Below, piece after piece: positions 23,835 through 35,991 of a DNA stretch of 64,000 nt; within the stretch, counting starts at the first letter, position 1, and every line of letters starts with the position of its first letter. The position numbers and the translations under genes are program-made. This DNA comes from Paraspadella gotoi (taxonomy: Eukaryota > Chaetognatha). The stretch spans positions 21,886,278 to 21,950,277 of the forward strand of contig CM119265.1 of NCBI GenBank assembly GCA_051294375.1, in the 5' to 3' direction. The notes beneath the pieces are model-generated. The model worked only from the letters and a program-made list of their open reading frames with translations. It did not search any database and was not told the DNA's origin.

Positions 23835-24219
23835 NNNNNNNNNNNNNNNNNNNNNNNNNNNNNNNNNNNNNNNNNNNNNNNNNNNNNNNNNNNNNNNNNN
23901 NNNNNNNNNNNNNNNNNNNNNNNNNNNNNNNNNNNNNNNNNNNNNNNNNNNNNNNNNNNNNNNNNNNNNNNNNNNNNNNNNNNNNNNNNNNNNNNNNNNN
24001 NNNNNNNNNNNNNNNNNNNNNNNNNNNNNNNNNNNNNNNNNNNNNNNNNNNNNNNNNNNNNNNNNNNNNNNNNNNNNNNNNNNNNNNNNNNNNNNNNNNN
24101 NNNNNNNNNNNNNNNNNNNNNNNNNNNNNNNNNNNNNNNNNNNNNNNNNNNNNNNNNNNNNNNNNNNNNNNNNNNNNNNNNNNNNNNNNNNNNNNNNNNN
24201 NNNNNNNNNNNNNNNNNNN
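23835..24219. other. Assembly gap, 385 N
   Basis: Left edge is poly-A, right edge (CT)n. Confidence 0.99.
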
Positions 24220-24256
<37 letters not shown>

Positions 24257-24460
24257 ACCTCTCTCTCTCTCTATCACCACTCTCTCGCTTGAATGTCTAC
24301 GAGTGGGCTGCTCACTGGAGGATTTGGCGACTTTGTAAGAATGATTAACTTTTTCTTGTTTACTTTTTCTTTTTTAATGTGATGCCCCCGAATTTGTGTT
24401 GCAGGAAAAAAAAAAGATTCTCCCTAATTTCTGAATAAGGCTGAAAAAATTCCTTTGAAC

Positions 24461-24484
24461 TCTCTCTCTCTCTTCTCCTCTCTT

Positions 24485-24558
<74 letters not shown>

Positions 24559-24560
24559 TT
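24461..24560. repeat. (CT)n microsatellite
   Basis: Long CT array with short TT interruptions. Confidence 0.9.
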
Positions 24561-25105
24561 TCTTTCACCTCTCTGTCCTCTCTCCCCCTCCAGTTTTTTT
24601 TTAACCTAAATTTCGTGAGACAAGCAAAAACCAAACTCGATTGCCAGAGAGCGATTGGCAGACAGAAAGAGAGAGAGAGAGAAAAAGAGACAGAGACAGA
24701 GACAGCAAACCGCTTGGCATCGAGAGAAAATAAGAATACAGACAAAATATGAACGAAGCGAGTATCAAGTAACCCTAGTGACTCAGAAACTACTTTTCGG
24801 TGAGTGACTTTTTTTGTAGAGGAGAAGACGATTTTTCTGTCATTGCTAGTCACCGAGAAATGCTAACGGCTCAACACGACGTTTTTTGCTTTAAGTGAAA
24901 AAACTATGTCGGGCATTATCGGGCAAGTTCACCCCGCCTGTATAAATGGCTCATTTTGTAAAGCCTCCCCTACAGGAAGTGTGATGACGTCCATAAACCG
25001 CCTTGGGGGCCTGGAAAACCCTCAGGCCTGTTTCCAAGCCGAAGACCCGTTCCATTGCTGCCGAGGGCGGCACAGAAGATACAGCTTACTTAGCGCCTTA
25101 TCCGC

Positions 25106-25133
25106 AACTATGTTTGAAAATTCAAATACATAG
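25106..25133. repeat. Imperfect short palindrome
   Basis: aactatgtttgaa is mirrored by ttcaaatacatagtt as an inverted repeat with two extra bases in the right arm and almost no loop. Confidence 0.7.
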
Positions 25134-26054
25134 TTTCTTTGAGGAACTACATCATTTTTTTTACTTTTAATTCCTACAAACAAATTTGAATACCAACTGA
25201 GTCTCATCTGCGGGTGCATGCGGGTCCATACGACATATCATGCCGTTTCCATGTCGTCCAAGGACGGGGAAAAAAAGAAATTCCGTTTTTATAATGAAAA
25301 AAAAAAGTGAGAAATAAAAATGTAAACCTTTTCTCACGTCTTCTTCTTCACCTCCTATCCTCTCCCCCCCCCCCTTCCGCCCCCTCTCGGCCGCGTTTTC
25401 CCTTTAAAGTGCGCGATTTTTCTTTGAGCCTCATTCTTTCAATTATCACCTCAACGAACTCAACATTTTCTCCGCGATTTTCTTTCTTTTGAGCCTCAAA
25501 TGTTTCGCGTATTTTTCGTCTTCATTTTCCTCTTAGAAAAAAAACAAGAAATAGAAAAAAAAAAGAAAGAAAAAAGTAAAAAGACGAGTAGATGTTTTGA
25601 CGCTGACGAAGCGTCGTAGTAATTGCGGAAAGGGAAAACCGTTTCTTTTTTTTTCCCTTTTGTTTTGTTTTTGTGTTTTTGTTTTGTATTTTTTTGTGCT
25701 TTTTCAGGTTAATGGTAACTACCGTGTTGGCATTTTGTAGCTACTATTACTAAAGAAAAAACGACTACGACAACGGCGACGATAGAGGACGATGGTACAT
25801 CGGCAACGCTCTCTTGCCAAGCGCCAATCATGAAAGACCCAATATTTCTACGAGGAAAACAGCAATAACAACATACAGAGCATCGTTGCCAACAGCCGCG
25901 TGGCGAGCCTCATTCTTAACGCTTTACATTTTCCTTACTTTTTTTCCTTTTTTTCTTTTAGAAAGAAAGGATTTGAGGCACCGTGTGAATGTGAGAATGT
26001 GAGAAAGTGAAAGGATAAGGTAATGAGGCGAAGAGAAAGAAATAAATGAGTTGT

Positions 26055-26137
26055 GAGAAGAGAAGAGAAGAGAAGAGAAGAGAAGAGAAGAGAAGAGAAG
26101 AGAAGAGAAGAGAAGAGAAGAGAAGAGAAGAGAAGAG
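26055..26137. repeat. (AGAAG)n pentanucleotide repeat
   Basis: About sixteen near-perfect pentamer units. Confidence 0.95.
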
Positions 26138-27684
26138 AGGAGAGTGGATGGGAATTTTCTCAAAGAATTCGATCAGATTTTTCTCTCTTGAAAAAAAAGG
26201 AAACCAAATTTCTTGAGTTAAAAACTCTCAAATTTGGAAGAAAAGAAAAACAAAAATAAAAGGAATCAAAACAAAAGGCGGGAAAAAGGGACGATGCGTT
26301 TCAACACATCCCGGATGACCTTTTCGATCCTTCTGAGGGTCCGCTCTTGTGGCCCACGATAACAAATTTGGCCAAAAGTAGTTTAATTTCTTTTCTTCAA
26401 CTACCATGCTTTAATCATACATCATACAGTCATGTTTTTGCCTAGACGACTATGTAAGATTTGCCAAATAATCTACTTTACTAAAATTTTTAATTTTTAC
26501 AATCTTGCAACGAGGATTTTTATAAATACAAGCAGGAAAAGAGGCTAAAATTGTAGAATGAAGAAGATGGTATTTATGGATGTAACATCCGTAACGTAAG
26601 AAAAGCCTTCCGCTTCGAGTGGAAATTAAAATAATGAATTAGCCTGCAGAAAGAATGATTTATTCCGATGACAAAAGGCATCGTGAATTCCCCGATTAAA
26701 AACGAAAACGAAAAAGAAGACTACGACGAAGATAACGACGAACTTTCTAATAGCAGCCACAATTTTCCCCGACTTTTATGTTCATTCCACCCCCCCCCCA
26801 AAAAAAAAAGAAAAAAGAAAAAAAGAAAAACCGTATTGATTGAAAGAAAGAATTATTTTGAATTCTGGAAGTCGTCATATCGCGCATTCGGTAATTGAGA
26901 GAGAATAGATCGGAACGCGCCGAACTTTTTTTTTGGCTTCTTTCGGAATCCATGTTTGTTTATTTTTGGGGTTTTTTTCTTAACTACTATGTACGTACTA
27001 TATTTTCAAATATTTTATTTAATCTATTGAAAGGCGCCGCGGTTATTTTTCTTTTCCTTGAGTTCGGATAATGACTTGAATAAAAATGCGATTCATAAAT
27101 TCCGATATTACTAATGGATATATAATTAATGCCAATATTTAGCTAATTGCTTTCTTTACAGTAAGAATTAAATCGAATATTTTCCGGAACATATAAAAAT
27201 GCGGGAAAATATTTTTTTCTTTATTTTTGTTTTTCGTTTCCATTGTTAATCGAAATTAATTAAATCAATTGTATGATCTACTATATGAAATATGTACATA
27301 TAATTGTATACATCCCTTTTTATTTTATTTGGATTCAAAAACCGCGATAAAAATTTTTCAAGATTTAAGATATTTAACAATTTGCTAATGGCCTAAATGG
27401 TTTTCCGAGAGTCGCAAGAAAAACAGTAATGGAGCTGAAAAATAAAAATCTCAGTCGGGATTTTGAGGAATTTGCATTTTAATTAAAGTCGGTTTTGGAA
27501 TGAAAAAGAAAATGTGGACATGTGGACGTTTGTTATGAGGAACTAAATCAGCTGAGAGTGAGAGATATATATATAATATTTATATATATATATTACAGAT
27601 GGAGAGAGGGGGGGAAAAGGGGAGGTAGATCAACGAGAAAAAAACCATATATTTCTGGTTTCAAGGAATCTTAAACGTTTGGAA

Positions 27685-27689
<5 letters not shown>

Positions 27690-27770
<81 letters not shown>

Positions 27771-27778
27771 GAGAGAGA
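27690..27778. repeat. (GA)n microsatellite
   Basis: About 40 GA units with two single-base interruptions. Confidence 0.95.
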
Positions 27779-28435
27779 AACGAGAGGACTGTCGAGAGCG
27801 AGGAGTCGGGGGGAAAAGTGGAGCGAAAACTAAATAAAAAGAAGTGAAGTTGAAAGAAAAGAAAAAGAGAAAAAAAAGGGAAAGAAAAGAGAAAAAAGAA
27901 GAAAGTAGATCAAAATTATGGAAAGAGGGAAATGGGCAGGACGAATATCGATGGGATAAATAAACGTGGCTTCCGTATGACTCGTCTCTCGACTCGGAAT
28001 TTAAACCTCTCGCTTTTTATTTTGCTTTTTTTTTTTTTTTTTTATTTCGCTTTTTCTTCGCGCAAAATGTGTCCTTTTATTTTGACAGGTTTTTCCGTAA
28101 TTCAATTTTTTTCTCCTTTTGGCAAAAACGTGAGATGAAAATAGGAATTCCTTTATTTTTTAATAACATCCATAATTTAATAATATTTATTTCGGGTTGT
28201 TTTTTTTTTCGAAATTTTATTTCGAAGAATTGGGAAATCCGTTTCTAGAGATATTTTCCATGTATATAAATTACACTCGTCAGTATCAGAATACGAAAGT
28301 TTTTAACGACCTATCTGAGTTTCAGAAATTACGTTCAACTAACATTATACAAATTACTACATCGGCCTTACAAACTTCCCGCTCCGCCCATTTTTTCTTT
28401 ACAAGCGTCAACTGCAAAAATATCGGAAATTAGTT

Positions 28436-28624
28436 NNNNNNNNNNNNNNNNNNNNNNNNNNNNNNNNNNNNNNNNNNNNNNNNNNNNNNNNNNNNNNNNN
28501 NNNNNNNNNNNNNNNNNNNNNNNNNNNNNNNNNNNNNNNNNNNNNNNNNNNNNNNNNNNNNNNNNNNNNNNNNNNNNNNNNNNNNNNNNNNNNNNNNNNN
28601 NNNNNNNNNNNNNNNNNNNNNNNN
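28436..28624. other. Assembly gap, 189 N
   Basis: Gap in sequence without recognised features. Confidence 0.99.
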
Positions 28625-28736
28625 AGTCTCGGGCGCTGCAAGAAAAAATAATATCGGGGTGGACATGGAGAAAAAGGGATTTGAAAAAGTGGGGAAAGAG
28701 AGGAATAGAAGGAGAGAAAGAGTGATAGTAGGGCGT

Positions 28737-28738
<2 letters not shown>

Positions 28739-28782
<44 letters not shown>
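28739..28782. repeat. (GA)n microsatellite
   Basis: About 21 GA units. Confidence 0.95.
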
Positions 28783-28784
<2 letters not shown>

Positions 28785-29002
28785 TGAAGAAGTAATTAAA
28801 GGAATATGGTACGAGACCAATGGACGTGGAATAAAAAAAATTATGGGTATTTCAGTGATCATCGTGTTTATAATTAATTAAGTGGACACAAATTCCTTTG
28901 TTTGTTAAGCTATGACTACTTTGGTTTCGCTATCACAACGCTTCGTGCGCCGTTGTCCTTTTTTCCCGCTAAACCCGATAACCGCGATATCTACTCAGAT
29001 CT

Positions 29003-29591
29003 NNNNNNNNNNNNNNNNNNNNNNNNNNNNNNNNNNNNNNNNNNNNNNNNNNNNNNNNNNNNNNNNNNNNNNNNNNNNNNNNNNNNNNNNNNNNNNNNNN
29101 NNNNNNNNNNNNNNNNNNNNNNNNNNNNNNNNNNNNNNNNNNNNNNNNNNNNNNNNNNNNNNNNNNNNNNNNNNNNNNNNNNNNNNNNNNNNNNNNNNNN
29201 NNNNNNNNNNNNNNNNNNNNNNNNNNNNNNNNNNNNNNNNNNNNNNNNNNNNNNNNNNNNNNNNNNNNNNNNNNNNNNNNNNNNNNNNNNNNNNNNNNNN
29301 NNNNNNNNNNNNNNNNNNNNNNNNNNNNNNNNNNNNNNNNNNNNNNNNNNNNNNNNNNNNNNNNNNNNNNNNNNNNNNNNNNNNNNNNNNNNNNNNNNNN
29401 NNNNNNNNNNNNNNNNNNNNNNNNNNNNNNNNNNNNNNNNNNNNNNNNNNNNNNNNNNNNNNNNNNNNNNNNNNNNNNNNNNNNNNNNNNNNNNNNNNNN
29501 NNNNNNNNNNNNNNNNNNNNNNNNNNNNNNNNNNNNNNNNNNNNNNNNNNNNNNNNNNNNNNNNNNNNNNNNNNNNNNNNNNNNNNNNNNN
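29003..29591. other. Assembly gap, 589 N
   Basis: The right edge enters GC-rich sequence that could be coding. Confidence 0.99.
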
Positions 29592-29700
29592 CCGACGGGC
29601 GCACTCGCCCTCTTCGCCCGACCGCCTCCACTGTCACGCTCGCCCGCGTAATCCGTGCCACCTTCCGTGCCACCCTCCGTGCCACCCTTACCACCCACTC
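29592..29700 (-). CDS. Candidate partial exon, Gly-rich
   Basis: On the minus strand this GC-rich block reads GGKGGTEGGTEGGTDYAGER and then DSGGGRAKRASAPV before running into the 589-base gap. The composition contrasts sharply with the AT-rich flanks. Start, splice sites and family are undetermined. The plus strand is also open here, so strand is uncertain. Confidence 0.22.
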
Positions 29701-29750
29701 TCTAATCCTCTACCCCCTGACCTCATTCAAGGCCACACAGTCCAACGCTC

Positions 29751-30040
29751 TCAACCTTTTCCCCACTGGATGAGACGAACTTGAAACTTTAACGAAAACC
29801 GCGACTCAAACGGATTCCGAAGGGCGCGACATCTCTCGAGCAATTGTTCCGCCAGCGAGTTATTGATTGCTTCCGCCTCGATGCTTTCGAATGAAACTGC
29901 TTCAAAGTTAACGACTGTATCTGTAACATAGCCGTTGATCGTAACTACCATCATATCATTGATCGTGTACTGTCAACCCGTCGATGACTGCTTCAAAGTT
30001 GATAACTGCATCTGGGTAGACGTCGTTAATTGCATTTGCC
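29751..30040 (-). other. Possible minus-strand coding remnant with a 92-base repeat
   Basis: A 67-codon open frame from 29954 reads MMVVTINGYVTDTVVNFEAV and then IEAEAINNSLAEQLLERCRA. Just upstream, in another frame, AINDVYPDAVINFEAV occurs: two related units with the core word actgcttcaaagtt 92 bases apart. It could be an exon with a frame error or a decayed gene. No family is recognised. Confidence 0.25.
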
Positions 30041-30169
30041 TGCATAGTATATGCCTTTAGCTCGTTAACTGTATCATGTCGCATATTTGCTCGCATCTAA
30101 ATCAAAATCTAAATCTAAATCAAAATCAAAATCGCTCACCAGCTATCAATACTATTTCACAACAGCAAC

Positions 30170-30479
30170 NNNNNNNNNNNNNNNNNNNNNNNNNNNNNNN
30201 NNNNNNNNNNNNNNNNNNNNNNNNNNNNNNNNNNNNNNNNNNNNNNNNNNNNNNNNNNNNNNNNNNNNNNNNNNNNNNNNNNNNNNNNNNNNNNNNNNNN
30301 NNNNNNNNNNNNNNNNNNNNNNNNNNNNNNNNNNNNNNNNNNNNNNNNNNNNNNNNNNNNNNNNNNNNNNNNNNNNNNNNNNNNNNNNNNNNNNNNNNNN
30401 NNNNNNNNNNNNNNNNNNNNNNNNNNNNNNNNNNNNNNNNNNNNNNNNNNNNNNNNNNNNNNNNNNNNNNNNNNNNNNN
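30170..30479. other. Assembly gap, 310 N
   Basis: Left edge is AAC/AGC-rich, right edge (GTC)n. Confidence 0.99.
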
Positions 30480-31537
30480 GTCGTCGTCGTCGTCGTCGTC
30501 GTCGTCGTTCTCTATCGTGTTTTGACAATGTTGATGAAGATCCCTCTAGTTTTTCCGAGGATCGAGCCGAGATTGTCTGGAGATTCGGTGATCGTCTCCT
30601 CCTCTTCGTCTTCCTCCTCCTCTTCCTCCTGCTCCTCCTCCTCCTCCACCACCTCCTCCCTCTCTCTCTCTCTCTCTTTCCGCATCTTTTGCCCATTTTT
30701 TACGCCTTAATTAAAATCTTCCTCGTGAATGTTCATTAATTCTGGGGGCGGGTTTCTTTTCATTTTATGAAGAAAAAAAAATAAAGAATTAATGACTAGA
30801 CTTATATTGTTTCTTTTTTCTTCTACGATCCCACCCTATATATTGTTTTAAAATCTGATTGGCTAATACGTGATCGTCGTCGTCTCCTCTTCTTCCTCCT
30901 CCTCCTCCTCCCATCGCGATCACCCCCTCCTCCTTTCCTCCCTCCGTCGCTCAACGCGAACGCGAAGTCCGACTTTTTTCATTCGCAGAATTTGTTTAAA
31001 TTTTCGTGGAATCGAAGATTTTTTGTTCATCGTTTGTTTATTTTTTCATTTGTTTGTTTACGTTTCGCTCCTCGTTTCGATCCCATGGAACTTCATTGTG
31101 ACCGCGCGCGCGGGAACTGGAAAAAAAAAAGTCTTGGCGTCTTGTTCGTTTTTAATTTATTGTACTATTTACTGTTTAATGGACTATTTATCGATCCGTT
31201 TCAATACGAGCTAAAAAAAAAGGGAAAAAAAACAAAAAAACAAAAAAAAACTGGGTAAGTTGCTCGAAAAAAGGAAAAAAAGGAGAATTTAATGAGAATA
31301 AAGGAGCGACCGAGCAAACATGGTTACTTTCCCTAAGGAATATACAAACAAAGCCTCTTATTGTCAAGTAACGCGAAAAGCTGTTTTCTCTCTACTTTTT
31401 GGGTTTAAATCTTTTAAAATTTAAATGTGGGAATAAAAAATAAGGAGAGAGAGAGAGAGAGAGAGCGAGAGAGATCGTTTTCTCCCGTGGGTCGCCTCCC
31501 AACACCGAACATAATAAAACCGTTTTCTTTTTAACTA
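30480..31537. other. No gene seen
   Basis: TCC/CT-rich and AT-rich sequence. Short trinucleotide runs explain the Ser-rich open frames. Confidence 0.4.
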
Positions 31538-31961
31538 AAAAGAGGCGCAAATAAAAAAAAAATCATAGCTCGTTCGGGGGGAGTTTTTTTATGTCAAGTT
31601 TTTATTATTTTTGTTCACCTTCTGGCTTTTTGGGACTTTTGAATGTAAAAAAAAAAAATCTAGGGTTTGTGTCCCGGGTTCTCTCAGCTTGCCTCAATTT
31701 CGTTCTATCTCTTTTAGTCCGACTCGTTAAATAAACAATTTGCAAAATGTCAACCTAGATCCTATGAAAAAGGGGAGAAAAAAGAAAAACTTCAATGCTA
31801 TCAGAAATCTGGGATAACATTTCAAATTTGAGATAAGATAAATCGATACTCACCCGAGGATCGAAAAAAAAAAGGAACTTGAGTCTTAAAAAGACGATGA
31901 GATCGAAGCGAGTTTCAGGAAATAAAAAAAATATCATGAGAAAAGAGATGACGTCAATGAC

Positions 31962-32015
<54 letters not shown>

Positions 32016-32949
32016 TCTTAAGATACATAAACAAATAATGCGACGATAAAATCTTTTTTTCTGTTATGCATAAACTGATATTACCAATAAAAAAAAGAGA
32101 GTGCAGCACTTAGGAGAGAGAGAAACAAAAGAGAAATAAATAAAAAGAAAAGAAAGTGAATCAATATGAGAGGAACAAAGAAAAAAAAAAGTAAAATATA
32201 AAAAGGGGGGAAAAAGACAAATGTAAAAAAAATAGGAGAATAAACCCGAGAAAAATTTGCGGAATAAAAAAATGTGAACTGGAAGAAAAAGAAATAGAAA
32301 AAAAAAGGAAACGAAAGTAATACGAATGATACATATGAAGAAGACCGGGGCGCTACTCTCCTGACCCAAATAATGGAACCCCCAAAGGCAGAGATAAACC
32401 GAAAGATAAAGAAAATAGAAAAACAGAAAAATAGAAAAACAGGAGAGAAGATGTAAATTGTTTTTCTTTCGGGGCGCGCGGAAGGGGGGGAGGGCAAGTC
32501 GTGAGGACCGAGAACGATATTACTCTTTCGGGCTTCAAAGTTTTAATAAAAAAATTATGAGAGAAAATTAATATTTAGATTTAAGAGGAGAAAAAAAAAT
32601 TCAATATCTTGGGCCCCCGTACGCGGGATTTAATCTGAAACTTCTACAAATCCGGCCCTTGCCATAGAAAATTCCGTCTCCCCCAACTTCGATTCTATTT
32701 TTTTCTTTTTTTCGGGTACTATCGTTTTCTTTTTATGTATTAAAAATAATCCTTTATTAGTCGTTGCCCGATAGGTAGTTTTAGCGTGAATCGAGGCTGT
32801 TATTACTTACTTTAAATTTAATTTAAACAGCGACTATTTTTTTTCGCAGTAAATTTGCATACTTCTTTCCCGCTCCCCAATTTCATCTCCACCCAAAGTG
32901 AATATTTGAATATTTTTACTGTTTGAGATTTATTTAAAAATCTATATTT
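31538..32949 (+). repeat. Direct duplication Y, copy 1
   Basis: Nearly identical to 32975-34378, from aaagaggcgcaaataaa to tttaaaaatctatattt. Copies differ by scattered one- to three-base indels and by (GA)n length. A 25-base gap separates them. Confidence 0.95.
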
Positions 32950-32974
32950 NNNNNNNNNNNNNNNNNNNNNNNNN
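32950..32974. other. Assembly gap, 25 N
   Basis: Exactly at the junction of the two Y copies. Confidence 0.99.
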
Positions 32975-33397
32975 AAAGAGGCGCAAATAAAAAAAAAAAT
33001 CATAGCTCGTTCGGGGGAGTTTTTTTATGTTAAGTTTTTATTATTTTTGTTCACCTTCTGGCTTTTTGGGACTTTTGAAAGTAAAAAAAAAAAATCTAGG
33101 GTTTGTGTCCCGGGTTCTCTCAGCTTGCCTCAATTTCGTTCTATCTCTTTTAGTCCGACTCGTTAAATAAACAATTTGCAAAATGTCAACCTAGATCCTA
33201 TGAAAAAGGGGAGAAAAAAGAAAAACTTCAATGCTATCAGAAATCTGGGATAACATTTCAAATTTGAGATAAGATAAATCGATACTCACCCGAGGATCGA
33301 AAAAAAAAAGGAACTTGAGTCTTAAAAAGACGATGAGATCGAAGCGAGTTTCAGGAAATAAAAAAAATATCATGAGAAAAGAGATGACGTCAATGAC

Positions 33398-33447
<50 letters not shown>

Positions 33448-34378
33448 TCTTAAGATACATAAACAAATAATGCGACGATAAAATCTTTTTTTCTGTTATG
33501 CATAAACTGATATTACCAATAAAAAAGAGAGTGCAGCACTTAGGAGAGAGAGAAACAAAAGAGAAATAAATAAAAAGAAAAGAAAGTGAATCAATATGAG
33601 AGGAACAAAGAAAAAAAAAAGTAAAATATAAAAAGGGGGGAAAAAGACAAATGTAAAAAAAATAGGAGAATAAACCCGAGAAAAATTTGCGGAATAAAAA
33701 ATGTGAACTGGAAGAAAAAGAAATAGAAAAAAAAAAAGGAAACGAAAGTAATACGAATGATACATATGAAGAAGACCGGGGCGCTACTCTCCTGACCCAA
33801 ATAATGGAACCCCCAAAGGCAGAGATAAACCGAAAGATAAAGAAAATAGAAAAACAGAAAAATAGAAAAACAGGAGAGAAGATGTAAATTGTTTTTCTTT
33901 CGGGGCGCGCGGAAGGGGGGGAGGGCAAGTCGTGAGGACCGAGAACGATATATCTCTTTTCGGTGTCTTCAAAGTTTTAATAAAAAAAGTTATTGAGAGA
34001 AAATTAATATTTAGATTTAAGAGGAGAAAAAAAAATTAATATCTGGGCCCCCGTACGCTGGGATTTAATCTGAAACTTCTACAAATCCGCCTGCCAAGAA
34101 ATTCGTCTCCCCAACTTCGATTCTATTTTTTTTTCTTTTTTTCGGGTACTATCGTTTTCTTTTTATGTATTAATAAAATAATCTTTATAGTCGTTCGCCC
34201 GATAGGTAGTTTTAGTGAATCGAGGCTGTTATTACTTACTTTAAATTTAATTTAAACAGCGACTATTTTTTTTCGCAGTAAATTTGCATACTTCTTTCCC
34301 GCTCCCCAATTTCATCTCCACCCAAAGTGAATATTTGAATATTTTTACTGTTTGAGATTTATTTAAAAATCTATATTT
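32975..34378 (+). repeat. Direct duplication Y, copy 2
   Basis: Second copy; it runs directly into the region upstream of the ATG at 34625. A 245-codon minus-strand frame here is Phe/Ser low complexity and not a gene. Confidence 0.95.
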
Positions 34379-34624
34379 TTAGAAAAAAAACGTCGAGCCT
34401 TCACTAGGAGCGTAAAAGCGTCAAACGCGTCGAAGGTCGAAGAACAAAGAAAAGAAAAACAAAAATAAAAGAACAAAAATAAAAGAACAAAAGTAAAATA
34501 TAAAAAAAAAGGGAAAACAAACTAAAAAAAAAAGAACCAAAAACAAAAAAAAAAGAACAAAACGAAGCAAAGAAACGTAAACTAAAACCGGAGAAGAAGA
34601 AAAAAGGTTAAACCCGATCGCGCG

Positions 34625-35428
34625 ATGGCCAGTTTTCTATTTCACGCCGTTCTCCTTCTCATCGGCGCGTGCTTCATTTCTTGGGTTTCGACGGATCACC
34701 TCCGCCGACCCCCGAATCCCAAAGACCATAAAGAACACCTCCTTCGGCTCGACAAACGTCCGGGTCATCTCCAACGCCTCGAGCACCACCACCGAGGTCC
34801 CTTTCGACACCCTCGACCCCAACACCCTCGTAATTTCGAACTCCTCGTCAGTCGACTTCCCGGTCCCTCGCTTCGTCTTCGCCCGCGCCTCGCGACTTCC
34901 GTCGATCCCCGCCAGAGTCGCAACATCGAAAAGGCCGTCGACACTGGGGATCGAACCTCGGACCTTCGACCCGACGCACCTCGGGGTCATCGGCGAGGGG
35001 GAGAATATTCGGACGAGATTCGGAAAAGGGAGAAAGGATTCGAGGTGGAGGCAAATCGGAAAAATGAAAACGAATTAGAAATGAAGAAGATTCGGAAATA
35101 TGAAAAATTGCCAGACTTGGAAAAAAGTTTTGATGTAAAGAAGAAGATACACAGAAAAATAAAGAAATATCCCGGATCAGAAAATAAGTTTAAAAAAAGG
35201 AAAGACGACTTTGATTTCTCGAAAGAAACGGCTCGACGAAAAGAGAAGGAGTTCGGCAAAACGGAAAAAAATATTCGAAAACGGGATAAGGGATTCGGCG
35301 GAGAATCGGACGAGGTTCGGACAACGAGTGACCGACGAAGGACGAGGTCCGAAAACCTCGAGTTGAAGGACCACCTAGGNNNNNNNNNNNNNNNNNNNNN
35401 NNNNATCGCGGGAAGAAGCCAGCGGATA
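34625..35428 (+). CDS. Candidate first exon of a secreted protein, possibly the noggin-like gene
   Basis: ATG at 34625 starts MASFLFHAVLLLIGACFISW, a convincing signal peptide, after a gene-poor stretch. The open frame continues to 35428, where a donor-like ATG|GTGAGA occurs, but a 25-base gap (35380-35404) breaks it and its second half is Lys/Glu-rich. Between 34694 and 34980 another plus frame has much stronger C-ending codon bias (ITSADPRIPKTIKN, then VPFDTLDPNTLVISNSSS), so one inserted base near 34690 is possible. A minus-strand frame is also open. The next plus-strand exon downstream is the noggin-like exon at 37477, whose own start and signal peptide are missing; this exon would supply them. 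That link is inferred. Confidence 0.4.
35380..35404. other. Assembly gap, 25 N
   Basis: Exactly 25 N inside the candidate exon. Confidence 0.99.
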
Positions 35429-35447
35429 TGGTGAGATGGGGAAGATG

Positions 35448-35450
<3 letters not shown>

Positions 35451-35527
<77 letters not shown>
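35451..35527. repeat. (GA)n microsatellite
   Basis: About 38 GA units. Confidence 0.95.
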
Positions 35528-35531
<4 letters not shown>

Positions 35532-35627
35532 AAATCCGAGCAGGACGCGGAAAGGACCACACCAGAAAAAAAAGTGTGGTAATGATGAAGGCGTTGGGGG
35601 AAAGAAAAAAGAGAGAGAGAGAGTGAG

Positions 35628-35947
35628 CGAGGGGGGGAGGAAATGTGAAAGAGAAGCGAGAGTCAAAACTTGAAAGATGAATGAAAGATGAGTCCGTTAT
35701 TGTTCTAATCTACTTCAATCGAAACAAAGAAGGAAATAATTAATTTAAAAATGTGATTCGGTTCTCGTAACGAGTAATCGAAATGAAATCGATTCTTATT
35801 CGCAGAAAATAAAATAAATATTTGGCGCGTGAAAAGACGAAGGGATTTTCGGTTTTGGGTCTTGAGAAGGGAGATCAATCGCCGGTACATTGGAGAGTCA
35901 GAAATACAAGAAGAGATAAGAGAGAATTCATCTCTGTCTCACTCTAA

Positions 35948-35991
<44 letters not shown>

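Larger units (their letters stand above)
21456..24219. other. Gap-rich stretch without a supported gene
   Basis: Contains four gaps bordered by simple repeats and AT-rich sequence between them. On the minus strand near 22133-22170 a short open stretch (LKIKFTDEESER) runs into a gap and might be part of an exon, but this cannot be tested here. Confidence 0.4.
24571..28435. other. Intergenic, simple-repeat-rich; no gene supported
   Basis: Mostly purine-rich or AT-rich DNA. 24906-25090 is a GC-richer block containing tgtataaatggctc, with no open frame of family character. 26668-26790 has a short acidic open frame (KNENEKEDYDEDNDE), judged chance. The remainder shows nothing recognisable. Confidence 0.4.

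Noticed and set aside
28902-29784. Open frames of 240-290 codons spanning the gap at 29003
   Set aside because: Mostly undetermined residues; only the short flanks are real sequence.
33191-33928. 245-codon minus-strand open frame rich in Phe and Ser
   Set aside because: Low-complexity translation of A-rich DNA; the first copy of the same repeat breaks it into smaller frames.
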